64,000 bases of DNA, taken from contig JACKDM010000019.1 in the NCBI GenBank assembly GCA_020633515.1, positions 14,793 to 78,792 of the forward strand. The letters are read 5' to 3'. The stretch is from Myxococcales bacterium (GTDB lineage Bacteria > Myxococcota > Bradymonadia > UBA7976 > UBA1532). How positions within the stretch are numbered: position 1 is the first letter of the stretch; each line of letters begins with the position of its first letter. Of the stretch, positions 39,156 to 48,397 are shown piece by piece. A program made the position numbers and the translations under genes. The notes under the pieces were generated by a model that did not search any database, was not told the origin of the DNA, and saw only the letters and a program-made list of their open reading frames with translations.

Positions 39156-40274
39156 TCAGAGGCCGAGCGCGCTGCCTTCGCTGCGGCGGACGCGGCGGCG
39201 GGCGTGGAGGGCGCGCTGGCGGGGCACGGCGGCGCGGGCGCGGGCGGCGAGCGCGATGGTGTGCACGAGGCGCGGGTAGTCGATGCCGCCGCGGGCGGCG
39301 GCGAGCGCGAAGCCGGCGTCGGGGGAGATGTCGCAGTTGGGGTTGACGTCGATGACCCAGGGGCGGCCGCGGCCGTCGACGCGGACGTCGATGCGGGCGT
39401 AGTCGCGCAGGCCGAGCGCCTGGCCGGTGCGGCGGGCGATGTCGGCGAGGCGGGCGGCGAGCGTGGGGCCGACGTCGGCGGCGACGCTCGCGCAGCCGTT
39501 CCACTCGGGGGAGTCGGGGTGCCACTTGGCGGCGTAGGCGACGATGCGGGGGAGCTCGGCGGGGAGCTTGCCGAAGTCGATCTCGCTGAGCGGGAGCGCG
39601 CGGAGCGGCTGGCCGAGGAGCGCGATGTTGATCTCGCGGCCTTCGATGTAGCGCTGCACGATGATCGGGCCGCCGATGGTCTCGCGGAGCTCGGCGACGA
39701 TGGCGGCGAGCGCGCGGGCGTCGTGCACGACGGAGCGGGAGTGGATGCCGGTGGAGCCGTCTTCGGCGTCGGGCTTGACGATGACGGGGTACTCGATGCC
39801 GGCGGGGAGCGGCCTGCCGGGGACGAGGCGCCAGGTGGCGGGCACGGCGACGCTGGCGGCGCGGAGCGCGGCGTTGCAGCTCGACTTGCGCAGGCAGGTG
39901 AGGAGCGCGCGGGGCGGGTTGCCGGTGTAGGCGACGCGGTGGCGCTCGAGCACGGCGGCGACGGCCGGTTCGAAGTCGGCGCGGCCGTCGAGCGACTCGC
40001 AGAGGTTGAAGACGAGCCCCGGGCGGCGCTCGCGGATCGCGTGGGCGATCTCGGCGAGGCTGTTGACGCCGACGCGGTGGACCTGGAAGTCGGGGAAGGT
40101 CGCGAGCGCGCGGGTGACGGCGCCGGCGGCGAGCTCGACGTCGGCCCGGGCGCGGAGCGCGAGGTCGTCGGGGCTGTAGTCGGGGGATCTGGGGGGTTCG
40201 TCGCTCTCGCCGGGGTCGGCGGCGTCGGCGGCGGAGGGGAAGTCGGCGTTGTGGAGGACCGTCACGTTGATCAT
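39156..40274 (-). CDS. ATP-grasp domain protein (D-Ala-D-Ala-ligase-like)
   Basis: 372 residues. N-terminal Rossmann-like part (MINVTVLHNADFPS; RPGLVFNLCESLDGRADFEP) and a central ATP-grasp fold with YPVIVKPDAEDGSTGIHSRS, IIVQRYIEGREINIALLG and the Mg-binding VIDVNPNCDISPDAGF. This is the Ddl-like branch, which joins a carboxylate and an amine using ATP. Differences from true Ddl, a His/Asp-rich insertion near residue 15-45 and an Arg-rich tail argue for a peptide- or amino-acid-ligase of specialised metabolism rather than cell-wall Ddl. The start at 40274 is chosen for the MINVTVLH opening. No clear ribosome-binding site is seen. A promoter candidate lies about 70 bases upstream. Confidence 0.85.
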   Translation of the reverse strand: MINVTVLHNADFPSAADAADPGESDEPPRSPDYSPDDLALRARADVELAAGAVTRALATFPDFQVHRVGVNSLAEIAHAIRERRPGLVFNLCESLDGRADFEPAVAAVLERHRVAYTGNPPRALLTCLRKSSCNAALRAASVAVPATWRLVPGRPLPAGIEYPVIVKPDAEDGSTGIHSRSVVHDARALAAIVAELRETIGGPIIVQRYIEGREINIALLGQPLRALPLSEIDFGKLPAELPRIVAYAAKWHPDSPEWNGCASVAADVGPTLAARLADIARRTGQALGLRDYARIDVRVDGRGRPWVIDVNPNCDISPDAGFALAAARGGIDYPRLVHTIALAARARAAVPRQRALHARRRVRRSEGSALGL

Positions 40275-40341
40275 CGGGCCGAATCCAAGACCGGGCCGGT
40301 GGGGGGCGCCCGTTTTGCTCGTTTTGCGCTCTGGCCGGTGC

Positions 40342-40369
40342 AAGATAGCCTCCTCGTCGAGAATCGCAA
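40342..40369 (-). promoter_or_regulatory. Candidate sigma-70 promoter for the ATP-grasp/GNAT pair
   Basis: On the minus strand: TTGCGA (40369-40364), 16-base spacer, TATCTT (40347-40342). Transcription would begin near 40335, leaving a leader of about 60 bases before the ATG at 40274. Confidence 0.45.
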
Positions 40370-40448
40370 GCGGTTCCGACGGGGGTCCGCAACTTCTGCG
40401 CCAGCAGGGGCGGTGGGACGCGGTTTCGGGCGGTGGACGCGGTCGCGT

Positions 40449-40491
40449 GGGGCGGATCGGGGCGGCGTGGGGCGGTTCGGGGCGGGTGGGG
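40449..40491 (+). other. G-run cluster (possible G-quadruplex)
   Basis: Five runs of four G (40449, 40459, 40469, 40479, 40488) separated by about six bases, in the gap between the protoglobin stop and the ATP-grasp promoter. The regular ten-base period fits a quadruplex-forming sequence. Whether it regulates or ends the protoglobin transcript is unknown. Confidence 0.4.
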
Positions 40492-40508
40492 CGTCGTGGG
40501 ACTCGGGC

Positions 40509-41051
40509 CTACTTCGCGGGCATCTTGATGACGTTCTCGATGAGGCGCCTCGACATGCCGGTGAACTTGGAGAAGCGGTCGAGGCGCTCTTCGCCATAGG
40601 CGAGGTTGATGATGGCGAGGTCGAGGTCGCAGAGCTTGACGAAGCTGGCGGTCTTCGCGGCGAGCTCGGCGGGGTCGCTGATCTCGTTGGCGAGGGCGAG
40701 CAGCATGCCGGTGCGGATGGTGCTCATGACGCCTTCGACGAAGCGGGGGTCGATGCCCATCGCGACGTGGACCTGGCCGATGCGGGCGCGGCCTTCGAAG
40801 TAGGCGTCGCCGTAGTCGCCGGCGCAGAGCTCGGCGAGGTAGCGGCGGTGGGTCTTCTTGAGCGCGTCGACGCGGCCGGCGATGACCTTGGCGGTCTCTT
40901 CGACGGTGCCGAGCGTGTCGTAGAAGTGGTCGGTGATCGCGGGGCCGTGGCGCTCCACGATGGGCGCGAGGCTGATGAGGTTCTGGGCGTCGGCGTCGCT
41001 GAACTCGACGAAGCGCTTGAGCGCTTCGAACTCCTGGCTGGTCACGGGCAT
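40509..41051 (-). CDS. Protoglobin / globin-coupled-sensor-type heme protein
   Basis: 180 residues, a single protoglobin domain without output domain. Conserved features are the N-terminal helix, VDALKKTHRRYLAELCAGDYGDAYFEGRARIG and the proximal heme His in RARIGQVHVAMGI (His 95). It would bind O2, CO or NO as a sensor or as a scavenger. The ATG at 41051 follows AAAGGAC, and the in-frame upstream ATG (41099) is less fitting. A perfect palindrome lies 50 bases upstream. It is followed downstream by the ATP-grasp and GNAT genes and preceded by a PilZ-like gene. Confidence 0.88.
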   Translation of the reverse strand: MPVTSQEFEALKRFVEFSDADAQNLISLAPIVERHGPAITDHFYDTLGTVEETAKVIAGRVDALKKTHRRYLAELCAGDYGDAYFEGRARIGQVHVAMGIDPRFVEGVMSTIRTGMLLALANEISDPAELAAKTASFVKLCDLDLAIINLAYGEERLDRFSKFTGMSRRLIENVIKMPAK

Positions 41052-41101
41052 TGTCCTTTCCCCCTCCGTCGGACGCTGTGGTTGTAGCGGAAGACACACT
41101 G

Positions 41102-41117
41102 CGTTACCAGCGTAACG
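41102..41117. promoter_or_regulatory. Palindrome CGTTAC-N4-GTAACG upstream of protoglobin
   Basis: A perfect 6-bp inverted repeat with a 4-base centre (CAGC), placed 50 bases before the protoglobin ATG in a 97-base intergenic gap. Its size suits a dimeric regulator's operator. The regulator is not identified. Confidence 0.4.
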
Positions 41118-41148
41118 ATGCCTCGGATTCTTCGATACGGAGGTTCGC

Positions 41149-41757
41149 TCAGATCGCGGTGAGGCGGGCTTCGACCTGGTCGAGGGCGTGGATGACGTGG
41201 GCGTTGTCGGGTTCGAGGGCGCGGGCGACGCGGAGGAGGCGGACGGCTTCGGCGAGCGCGGGGCGGAGCGCGCCGGTCTCGCCGCGGGCTTGTTCGAGGA
41301 CGTCGCGGGCCATGCGCCAGTAGTGGTCGGCGATGGGGCCGGGGTCGTCGAGGGTGGCGGTGTCGGGGTCGATCTCGACGGATTCGACGGTGTCGCCGGG
41401 GCCGGGGGGGGCGCTGTCGGGGAGGGGGTCGGCGGCGAGGAGCGCGGCGCGGAGGCCGGTGAGGTAGGCGTCGAGCCAGGCGCGGTCGTCGGGGGTGAAC
41501 TCGACGGCGACGCGGAGGCGGACGCCGCCGTCGGGGCGGGGGCGGACCCGCTCGACGCGGCCGCCGAGGCGGAGGCGGTCGGGGGCGCCGGGGGGGCTGA
41601 CGACGATGAGGATGGCGGTGCCTTCGGGGACGGGGCGGGGGTGGCGGACGGCGAGGAGGGCGCGGGCGAGCTGCTTGTCGTAGAACTCGACGAAGGTCGC
41701 GGGGGTTTCGAAGCGGAGGCGGCTGGCGAGGCGGCCGTCGTCGGGTGAGGTGGACAT
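41149..41757 (-). CDS. PilZ-like domain protein
   Basis: 202 residues. Residues about 1-110 resemble the myxobacterial PilZ-type (TIGR02266-like) domain: a basic [18 protein letters not shown] opening, a beta-rich core with [20 protein letters not shown] and [20 protein letters not shown]. The canonical c-di-GMP motifs RxxxR and D/NxSxxG are not clear, so nucleotide binding is unproven. The last 60 residues form TPR-like helices ([32 protein letters not shown]). The start at 41757 (MSTSPDDG) was chosen for domain fit. It is upstream of protoglobin on the same strand. Confidence 0.65.
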   Translation of the reverse strand: MSTSPDDGRLASRLRFETPATFVEFYDKQLARALLAVRHPRPVPEGTAILIVVSPPGAPDRLRLGGRVERVRPRPDGGVRLRVAVEFTPDDRAWLDAYLTGLRAALLAADPLPDSAPPGPGDTVESVEIDPDTATLDDPGPIADHYWRMARDVLEQARGETGALRPALAEAVRLLRVARALEPDNAHVIHALDQVEARLTAI

Positions 41758-41894
41758 CGGCGCGATGGTATGCGGGGGGCGGGGCGGCGGCAAATCGGCG
41801 GTTCTGCGGGGGCGCGGAGCGGGGTCTGGGGCGGCGATCCGGGCGGGGGCGGGTCGTGTTATGGTCCGCCGTCTTCGGGGTGCGTGAGGGGTGC

Positions 41895-43589
41895 GTGTTC
41901 GATCGTCATCTGCGCGCGCTGCTGGCTCCGCGGATCGGGGCGCTGGGCCGGCTGGTGGGCTGGGCGGGGATCCTGGCGGGGTGTACGGCGGCGTATGGGG
42001 CGCTGGCGGGGCCGGTGCTGCGGGCGTTGTTCGGGGGGGCGGGGCTGTCGTGGCCGGCTTGGGTGGCGCCCTATCTGCCGGCGCCGCCGGGGATCGAGGC
42101 GCTGCGGCGGTGGCTGCCGGTGGTGGTGGTGGGGGTGGCGGGGCTCAAGGCGCTGGCGTTTCATCGGCACGCGGTGGGGGTGGCGGTGGTGGGTCAGGGG
42201 GTGGCGTTCGAACTGCGGCGGCGGCTGCATCGGCGGGCGCTGGCGCTGCCGCCGGATGGGGCGGCGGCGATGGGGGCGGGGGATCTGTTGAGCCGGTGTA
42301 CGCACGACGCGGAGGCGGTGGAGCGGCTGGTGGTGGAGGGCGGGGCGTCGGTGGTGCGCGATGGGTTGCAGGCGGTGGCGCTGCTCGGGGTGTGCGTGGC
42401 GCTCGATCCGGTGCTGGCGGCGGTGGCGTTCGCGGTGTATCCGCTGGCGTTCTGGCCGATCGCGCGGTTCGCGCGGCGGCTGCGGCGGGCGGCGGGGGAC
42501 GCGCACGCGGAGCGGGGGGCGCTGGCGGTGGAGCTGGGTGATCAGCTCGCGCGGCTGCCGTTGATCCAGTTGAGCGCGGCGCGGGGGTTCGCGGAGCGGC
42601 GCTTCGGGGCGGCGGCGGGCGCGGTGCGGGACGCGGTGGTGCGGTCGGTGCGGGTGCGGGCGTTTGCGTCGCCGTTCACCGAGGTGCTCGGCGCGGCGGC
42701 GCTGGCGGGCACGCTGGTGTACGCGGCGGGGCGGGTGGCGGCGGGGGAGACGGCGCCGGAGCTGGTGATCGGGTTCTTCGCGGCGTTGATGATGCTGTAC
42801 CAGCCGGTGAAGGGGCTGGTGCGGGCGGTGGAGGTGATGGCGCCGGGGCGGGCGGCGCTGGATCGGGTGGCGGCGGTGCTCGACGCGGCGGAGGGGCTGC
42901 CGGTGGGCGGTGATCGGCCGGCGCCGGCGGGGGCGCCGCGGATCGCGGTGGCGGGGCTGGAGGCGCGGCGCGGGGGGCGGGCGGTGCTGCGGGGGGTCGA
43001 TCTGGCGCTCTCGCCGGGGCAGATCACCGCGCTGTGCGGGCCGAACGGGGCGGGAAAGACGACGCTGGCGTGGCTGCTGGCGGGTTTGATCGAGCCGGCG
43101 GCGGGCGCGGTGACGGTCGACGACGTGCCGCTCGGCGCGCTCGACGCGGACGGCTGGCGGGCGCGGATCGGGTGGGTGACGCAGGGGCTCGACGTGGGGC
43201 GGGGGAGCTTGCGGGAGAACGTGCTGTTCGGTGATCCGCCGGGCGGCGCGGCGCGGCTGGACGCGGTGGCGGCGCTGTGCGGGCTGGACGCGCTGGTGGC
43301 GCGGCTGCCGGCGGGGTGGGAGACGCCGCTCGGGGACGGCGGCGCGGGGCTCTCGGGCGGCGAGCGGCAGCGGGTGGCGCTCGCGCGGGCGCTGGTGCGC
43401 GATCCGGCGTTGTTGATCCTCGATGAGCCCGACGCGCACCTCGACGCGGCGGCGGTGGAGGCGCTGCGGGTGATCCTGCCGGCGGCGGCGCGGCGGTGCA
43501 CGGTGCTGTTGATCACGCACGATCCGGCGGTCGCGGCGCTGGCCGATCGGGTGGTGCGGCTGGTCGATGGGCGGGTGGTGGCCGGGTGA
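41895..43589 (+). CDS. ABC transporter with fused membrane and ATPase domains (MsbA-like)
   Basis: 564 residues. The membrane domain (about 1-320, six helices, e.g. [17 protein letters not shown]) is followed by an ATPase with Walker [10 protein letters not shown], the Q-loop WVTQGLD, signature [15 protein letters not shown] and Walker [13 protein letters not shown], with switch His in LITHDP. Half-transporters of this shape include the lipid A flippase MsbA. The adjacent DUF374 acyltransferase, lpxK and LpxL-like genes support such a lipid role, though the Walker B tail differs from MsbA's usual SALD. The GTG at 41895 has GAGGG upstream. Its stop overlaps the next gene's GTG (GTGA). Confidence 0.85.
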   Translation: MFDRHLRALLAPRIGALGRLVGWAGILAGCTAAYGALAGPVLRALFGGAGLSWPAWVAPYLPAPPGIEALRRWLPVVVVGVAGLKALAFHRHAVGVAVVGQGVAFELRRRLHRRALALPPDGAAAMGAGDLLSRCTHDAEAVERLVVEGGASVVRDGLQAVALLGVCVALDPVLAAVAFAVYPLAFWPIARFARRLRRAAGDAHAERGALAVELGDQLARLPLIQLSAARGFAERRFGAAAGAVRDAVVRSVRVRAFASPFTEVLGAAALAGTLVYAAGRVAAGETAPELVIGFFAALMMLYQPVKGLVRAVEVMAPGRAALDRVAAVLDAAEGLPVGGDRPAPAGAPRIAVAGLEARRGGRAVLRGVDLALSPGQITALCGPNGAGKTTLAWLLAGLIEPAAGAVTVDDVPLGALDADGWRARIGWVTQGLDVGRGSLRENVLFGDPPGGAARLDAVAALCGLDALVARLPAGWETPLGDGGAGLSGGERQRVALARALVRDPALLILDEPDAHLDAAAVEALRVILPAAARRCTVLLITHDPAVAALADRVVRLVDGRVVAG

Positions 43590-43666
43590 GTGAGGCGAAC
43601 CGTGGAGCGAGGCGAGCGAACGCCGACGCGGCGCAGATCCCGCCCGCCGGGCGGCCGGATGAGCGC
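43586..43666 (+). repeat. Gene-junction repeat, copy 2
   Basis: Begins TGAGTGAGGCGAACCG on the ABC transporter stop codon, ends CAGATCCCGCCCGCCGGGCG plus GCCGGATGAGC, with the hairpin CCGCCC-GCC-GGGCGG. It is translated as the N-terminus of the DUF374 gene ([26 protein letters not shown]). Confidence 0.7.
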
Positions 43667-44284
43667 GACACCAGGACACCACGGCTTCTGGCTTGGGCGG
43701 CGGCCATCTTGATCCGGTTGTGGATCGCGACGTTGCGCTATTGGCGGCGGGGTCCGGTGCCGGCGGGGCCGGGGCTGGTGGCCTTCTGGCATGGCGACCA
43801 GCTCCCGTTGATCGGGCAGCGGCCGGCGGGGCGGCTGGTGGCGCCGGTGAGCCTGAGCGCGGACGGGCGGTTGCAGGCGCAGATCCTCGGGCGGCTGGGG
43901 ATCGAGCACGTCTCGGGGTCGAGCAGCCGGGGCGGGGCGCGGGCGCTGCGGGGGCTGTGGCGGGCGCTCGGCGGGGGCGCGATCGGGCTGGTGGCGGTCG
44001 ACGGGCCGCGGGGGCCGCGGGGGGTGGTCAAGCCGGGGGTGGTGTATCTGGCGCGGCGGCTCGGGGTGCCGGTGTGGCCGGTCGGGGTCGCGGTGCGGCG
44101 CGGGCGGCGGCTGCGGCGGGCGTGGGATCGTTACCTGCTGCCGCTGCCGGGGACGCGGGTGGTGGTGGTCTTCGGGGAGCCGTGGCGGCCGGGCGAGCTG
44201 GACGACGCGGCGGCGTGCGCGGCGCTCGGGGAGCGGATCGCGGCGGCGTCGGCGGCGGCGCGGGCGGGGCTCGATCGACGGTGA
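43586..44284 (+). CDS. DUF374 lysophospholipid acyltransferase-like protein
   Basis: 232 residues. The GTG overlaps the ABC transporter stop. The first 33 residues are encoded by the junction repeat and look like an added peptide. The family domain starts near [23 protein letters not shown]374 hallmarks follow: [13 protein letters not shown] (the His probably catalytic), [29 protein letters not shown], and [29 protein letters not shown]. These enzymes resemble LpxL/LpxM and are thought to acylate lipid A or its precursors at the inner membrane. Its place beside an MsbA-like exporter fits. The true start could lie after the repeat, but no good internal start codon is seen. Confidence 0.85.
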   Translation: MSEANRGARRANADAAQIPPAGRPDERDTRTPRLLAWAAAILIRLWIATLRYWRRGPVPAGPGLVAFWHGDQLPLIGQRPAGRLVAPVSLSADGRLQAQILGRLGIEHVSGSSSRGGARALRGLWRALGGGAIGLVAVDGPRGPRGVVKPGVVYLARRLGVPVWPVGVAVRRGRRLRRAWDRYLLPLPGTRVVVVFGEPWRPGELDDAAACAALGERIAAASAAARAGLDRR

Positions 44285-44606
44285 AAGGGGGGCGGCCGGA
44301 CGCGCGCGGAGAGGGCAGGAGCGGCGTCGGCGAAGAGCTTGTCACGGAGTCGCTTTTCCGGTTCACTCGACCGTGGGGATTGCTGTGGTCGGCTGTCCCG
44401 GGCGCTGTGACATGGATGTCAGAGCGTCGCCCGGGGTTGACACCTGCGGCGTGCGCCTCGCGGCGGCTCGGGCGCTCGGGCACCGCGAGCAGACGCGACT
44501 CCGCGGCCGGCCGCGCATCTCAAGGTTCGGGTGGTGTGGCTGTTGCAGTGATCGGCGCCGCGCCCCCGGGTCGAACCGGATCGGCCCGGGCGTGAGGAGG
44601 TTTCCC
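44285..44606. other. 322-base gap upstream of rpoD
   Basis: No ORF that I can support. It holds a perfect inverted repeat TGACAT-GG-ATGTCA (44408-44421), and a TTGACA hexamer at 44437-44442 without a matching -10 box 16-18 bases later. Promoters for rpoD must lie here, but I cannot place one firmly. Confidence 0.5.
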
Positions 44607-46163
44607 ATGGCGGACTCGAATCTCGACGAGACCGACATCATCGGCGACGACGACGAGGCCGAAGGCGGCCGCAAGAAGTCGAGCCGTGCGCGCAAGGGCG
44701 CGGCCAAGGGCCGGCGCGATCGCGAGCCGGACGCCGGTGAGCTCGACAGCGTTCGGATGTATCTCTCCAAGATCGGCTGTGTCGACCTCCTCACCCGCGA
44801 GCAGGAGGTCGAGATCGCCAAGCGGATCGAGGCGGCGCGCGAGGGCGTGCTCGCCGGGATCCTCTCCACCGGCGCCGGCGTCAACGCGTTCGTGGATCTG
44901 CCGCGGCAGGTCCGCAAGGGGTTGCGCAGCCTGCGCGAGATCCTCGACGGCAGCAGCAGCGGCGAGCCCGACACCGAGACGGGGCTGCTCGGGATCGATC
45001 GGCTCGAGGACGTCGCCAGGCGCATGAAGGCGGTGTCGCGGGCGCGCGGGCGCAGCCAGAAGCTCGACAAGAAGAGCGCGCGCAAGGCGCGGGACTACGA
45101 GGTCGAGCTGCGGGAGCTGATCGACCGGATGAAGGTGAGCTGGAACGTCGTCGCCGAGACGGCGGAGCACCTCAAGGCGACCCGCGACGAGATGCGCGAC
45201 TGGCGGCGCTTCGTCGAGGAGTGCGAGGTGATGGCCGGCGTCGACGTCAACCGGCTGGTCGAGGGCTGCGCGCCGACGGCCGAGAGCGGGCTCGACGAGA
45301 AGCAGTGGGCGGAGCTGGTGCGCAGCGCGAGCAAGGCGAAGAAGCGCACCGATGAGCTCGAGGCGCGCGCGGGCATGACCTACGAGGAGCTGCGCGACGT
45401 CGTCGCCGAGATCCAGCGGCACGCGCGGGCGCTCGAGCGGGCCAAGAGCGAGATGATCCTCGCCAACCTGCGGCTGGTGGTGAGCATCGCGAAGCGATAT
45501 CTCAACCACGGCCTGCACTTCCTCGATCTGATCCAGGAGGGCAACATCGGGTTGATGCGGGCGGTCGACAAGTTCGAATACCAGCGCGGTCACAAGTTCA
45601 GCACCTACGCGACGTGGTGGATCCGGCAGGCGATCACGCGCGCGATCGCCGATCAGGCGCGCACGATCCGCATCCCGGTGCACCTCATCGAGACGATCAA
45701 CAAGATCACCCGGGTGGCGCGGCAGATGGAGCAGGAGCTCGAGCGGCCGGCGCTGCCGGAGGAGATCGCGGAGCGGTTGGAGATGACCGCCGAGCAGGTG
45801 CGGCGCGCGCTCAAGATCAGCCGGGCGCCGGTGTCGCTCGAGACGCCGGTGGGCGACGATGACAGCCAGCTCGGTGACTTCATCGAGGATCAGAGCCAGA
45901 TCTCGCCCGATTCGGCGACGGCGAACATGCTGATGGGCGAGGAGACGGCGCGGGTGCTCGAGACGCTGAGCCCGCGGGAGGCGAAGGTGCTCCAGCTCCG
46001 CTTCGGGATCGGGGTGCGCTCCGATCACACCCTCGAAGAGGTGGGGCAGGTCTTCGAGCTGACGCGGGAGCGGATCCGGCAGATCGAGGCGCAGGCGATC
46101 CGCAAGCTGCGGCAGACGCACCGCAGCCGGTCGCTGCGGACCTTCTTCGACAACAACTCCTGA
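44607..46163 (+). CDS. rpoD: RNA polymerase primary sigma factor (sigma-70, RpoD)
   Basis: 518 residues. A short acidic-then-basic N-terminal tail replaces a full region 1.1. Region 1.2 starts [22 protein letters not shown] 180-residue non-conserved region follows, then region 2 with [33 protein letters not shown] and the -10-reading [16 protein letters not shown]. Region 3 follows [13 protein letters not shown], and region 4 ends [20 protein letters not shown] with [15 protein letters not shown], the -35-reading helix. All helices match housekeeping sigma factors. The ATG follows GAGGAGG. dnaG and rpsU, its neighbours in many bacteria, are absent here. Confidence 0.96.
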   Translation: MADSNLDETDIIGDDDEAEGGRKKSSRARKGAAKGRRDREPDAGELDSVRMYLSKIGCVDLLTREQEVEIAKRIEAAREGVLAGILSTGAGVNAFVDLPRQVRKGLRSLREILDGSSSGEPDTETGLLGIDRLEDVARRMKAVSRARGRSQKLDKKSARKARDYEVELRELIDRMKVSWNVVAETAEHLKATRDEMRDWRRFVEECEVMAGVDVNRLVEGCAPTAESGLDEKQWAELVRSASKAKKRTDELEARAGMTYEELRDVVAEIQRHARALERAKSEMILANLRLVVSIAKRYLNHGLHFLDLIQEGNIGLMRAVDKFEYQRGHKFSTYATWWIRQAITRAIADQARTIRIPVHLIETINKITRVARQMEQELERPALPEEIAERLEMTAEQVRRALKISRAPVSLETPVGDDDSQLGDFIEDQSQISPDSATANMLMGEETARVLETLSPREAKVLQLRFGIGVRSDHTLEEVGQVFELTRERIRQIEAQAIRKLRQTHRSRSLRTFFDNNS

Positions 46164-46166
46164 CGG

Positions 46167-47189
46167 CTACTCGACGCCGAGGACGCGGGCCATGTGGGCG
46201 CCGAGCGCGCGGGCGGCGCGGCGGAGGCGGGCTTCTTCTTCGGTGGAGAAGCCGTCTTCGCCGTGGCGGTCGAGGAGCTCGAGCACGCCGAAGGTCTTGC
46301 GGCGGGCGATGATCGGGAGGCAGACGATCGAGTCGGGCAGGTAGCCGATCTTCTCGGCGATGGTGCGGGCGAAGCGGGGGTCGCGGGCGGGCTCGGTGAC
46401 GTTGATGGAGCGGCGGGTGCGCAGGCTGTGGCCGGCGAGGCCGGTGTCGAGCGGGAGGCGCCGGGCGACGAGCGCCTCGGCTTTGCTGCCGCGGGCGGCG
46501 GCGAAGTAGAGCGAGCGGTCTCGGGGGTCGACGAGCAGGACGGAGCCGGCGACGCAGGGGACGTGGGCCATGGCGCGGTCGAGGAGGAGCGCGGCGGCGT
46601 CGTGGAGCGGGCCGTCGAAGCGGTCGAGGGCGGCGAGGTCGCGGAGGAGCGGGTCGCTGCTGTCGGTGGGGTTGGCGGCGCGGGCGCGGGCGGGCGTGAT
46701 CTCGTAGCTGTCGCTGGCGTCGTCGTCGGCGTCGAGCCCGCCGGGCTCGGGCGGGGCGTCGGGCGCGCTGCGGGTGAGGCGGCGGTAGGGGCCCCAGGCG
46801 GCGGCGGAGAGGCGCTTGCGGCGGCGGCTGGTGTCGAGCGGGACGGCGGCGGCCTGCACCGGGGGGTGGATCGGGAGGCCTTCTTCGAGCTCGTCGTCGT
46901 CGGCGAACGGATCGGCGAAGGCGTCGGCGATCGGCGCGGGGAGGGGGCCGGTGCTCGGGCGCTCGGCGGTGGCTTCGGCGACGGGCACGACGCGGTAGGT
47001 GCGGCCGGCGTCGGTGTCGGTGATGTCGACCGAGGCGTCGGGGGCGAAGGCGACGCCGAGGTTGCGGTTGGGGGCGGGGAGGCCGGCGGCGGCGAGGCCG
47101 CGACGGAGCGCGTCGAGCCAGTTGTCGCCGTGCACGCGCTCGACGCGGGTGCGGTCGCCGTCGGGGATGTGGATTTCGTAGCGGCTCAC
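46167..47189 (-). CDS. GAF domain protein
   Basis: 340 residues. The first 75 residues (VSRYEIHIPDGDRTRVERVHGDNWLDALRRGL) form a small N-terminal domain of unknown type. A disordered Asp/Pro-rich linker follows to about 175, then a GAF domain to the end with DLAALDRFDGPLHDAAALLLDRAM, VAGSVLLVDPRDRSLYFAAARG, LDTGLAGHSLRTRRSINV and SIVCLPIIARRKTFGVLELLDRH. GAF domains bind small ligands or mediate dimerisation. No kinase or cyclase partner is attached. The GTG start at 47189 has no clear ribosome-binding site. It converges with rpoD (three bases between stops) and diverges from lpxK with overlapping upstream regions. Confidence 0.82.
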   Translation of the reverse strand: MSRYEIHIPDGDRTRVERVHGDNWLDALRRGLAAAGLPAPNRNLGVAFAPDASVDITDTDAGRTYRVVPVAEATAERPSTGPLPAPIADAFADPFADDDELEEGLPIHPPVQAAAVPLDTSRRRKRLSAAAWGPYRRLTRSAPDAPPEPGGLDADDDASDSYEITPARARAANPTDSSDPLLRDLAALDRFDGPLHDAAALLLDRAMAHVPCVAGSVLLVDPRDRSLYFAAARGSKAEALVARRLPLDTGLAGHSLRTRRSINVTEPARDPRFARTIAEKIGYLPDSIVCLPIIARRKTFGVLELLDRHGEDGFSTEEEARLRRAARALGAHMARVLGVE

Positions 47190-47232
47190 GGTGGGCGATG
47201 ATGCGGCGGATGTGGTGCGGGAGTCCAGCCCG

Positions 47233-48273
47233 GTGGTGCTTCGCGTGACGGCGCGGTTGCGTTCGGCGGCGCAGGAATGGCCGCATCGCGACGATCCGGG
47301 CGCGGTGGCGCGGCTGCGTTCGGCGGCGCAGGCGTGGCTGCATCGCGACGATCCGGGCGCGGTGGCGCGGCTGCTGGCGCGGGGGACGGCGGCGGTGGCG
47401 CGGCGGCGGGCGGCGGTGGCGCGGGCGCGGGCGGAGGTGCCGACGATCGTGGTGGGCGGGCTTTCGGTGGGCGGGGCGGGCAAGACGCCGGTGGTGGCGC
47501 TGCTCGCGCGGCGGATCGGCGCGCGCCGGCGGGTGGCGGTGGTGGGGCATGGCTACGGCGGGCGGATCCGGGGCGCGGCGGTGGTCGAGGCGCCGGACGC
47601 GGTCTGGTTCGGTGATGAGGCCGCGGCGCTGCGGCGGGCGCTGCCGGCGGCGGTGCGGGTCGTGGCGGGCGCGCGGCGGGCGGCGTACGCGCTCGCGGCG
47701 GGGTGGGCCGAGGTGGTGATCGTGGACGATGGCTTCCAGGATCCGGCGCTGCCGCGCACGCTCGATGTGGTGGTGGTCGACGCGACCGCCGGGCGGCTCC
47801 CCTTCCCCGCCGGGCCGCTGCGCGAGGGCTTGTCGGCGCTCGGGCGGGCGGATGTGGTGTGGCTGCACAAGGTCGACGAGCCGGGGGCGCAGGCGCTGCC
47901 GGTGGCGGCGGACGTCCAGAGCCGGGTGGTGATCGGGGCGGTGCGGCTGGCGGACGGGCGGCGGGTCGGGGCCGAGTGGCTGGCGGGGCGGGCGCTGCGG
48001 CCGATCTGCGGGATCGGGCGGCCGGGGTCGTTCCTGCACACGCTGGCGGCGGCGGGGGCGGTGGTCGAGCCGGGCGTGATGCGGGCGGATCATCATCGCT
48101 TCACCGCGGCGGAGCTGGCGCGGCTGCCGGCGGGGGCGCCGTGGGTGACGACGAGCAAGGACGCGGAGCGGCTGCCGGCGGGGTTCGCGGCGGTGGTCGA
48201 GGTGGAGCCTTCGATCGTGCGGGGCGAGGCGGCGCTCGCGGCGCTGGTCGAGCGGTTCGGGGGGGCGCCGTGA
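47233..48273 (+). CDS. lpxK: Tetraacyldisaccharide 4'-kinase
   Basis: About 346 residues. Phosphorylates the 4' position of the lipid A disaccharide precursor at the inner membrane. The hallmark P-loop IVVGGLSVGGAGKTPVVALL is present with GHGYGGRIRG, FGDEAAAL, VIVDDGFQDPALPRTLDVVVVD, and the usual GIGRPGSF and DHHRFTAAEL toward the end. The start is unsure. The frame is open back to a GTG at 47191, one base from the divergent GAF start; I prefer the GTG at 47233 because GGGAG lies nine bases ahead. A 57-bp tandem duplication lies in the N-terminal coding region. The stop overlaps the LpxL-like start (GTGA). Confidence 0.88.
   Translation: MVLRVTARLRSAAQEWPHRDDPGAVARLRSAAQAWLHRDDPGAVARLLARGTAAVARRRAAVARARAEVPTIVVGGLSVGGAGKTPVVALLARRIGARRRVAVVGHGYGGRIRGAAVVEAPDAVWFGDEAAALRRALPAAVRVVAGARRAAYALAAGWAEVVIVDDGFQDPALPRTLDVVVVDATAGRLPFPAGPLREGLSALGRADVVWLHKVDEPGAQALPVAADVQSRVVIGAVRLADGRRVGAEWLAGRALRPICGIGRPGSFLHTLAAAGAVVEPGVMRADHHRFTAAELARLPAGAPWVTTSKDAERLPAGFAAVVEVEPSIVRGEAALAALVERFGGAP
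47251..47364 (+). repeat. Two tandem 57-bp units in the lpxK N-terminus
   Basis: Units 47251-47307 and 47308-47364 differ at only a few bases and encode RLRSAAQEWPHRDDPGAVA and RLRSAAQAWLHRDDPGAVA, followed by a partial third (RLLA). The unit is 19 codons, so the frame is kept. Confidence 0.85.
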
Positions 48274-48397
48274 GCGGAGCGAACCGCCGAGCGCAAGGAG
48301 GCCGTCCGGCCAGAGCCGGACGGGTCGGAGCGAGGAGGAGGGCTCTGCCCGACGACGCGGCGGAGATCCCGCCCGCAGGGCGGCCGGATGAGCACGG
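48270..48397 (+). repeat. Gene-junction repeat, copy 3
   Basis: Starts TGAGCGGAGCGAACCGCCGA on the lpxK stop codon, continues AAGGAGGCCGTCC, has an extra middle part of about 50 bases, and ends GGAGATCCCGCCCGCAGGGC plus GGCCGGATGAGCACGG. The same hairpin CCGCCC-GCA-GGGCGG is present. It encodes the N-terminal leader of the acyltransferase (VSGANRRAQGGRP ... [14 protein letters not shown]). Confidence 0.75.

Noticed and set aside
44437..44465. TTGACA before rpoD as a promoter
   Set aside because: No -10-like hexamer 16-18 bases downstream, since the sequence there is all G/C.
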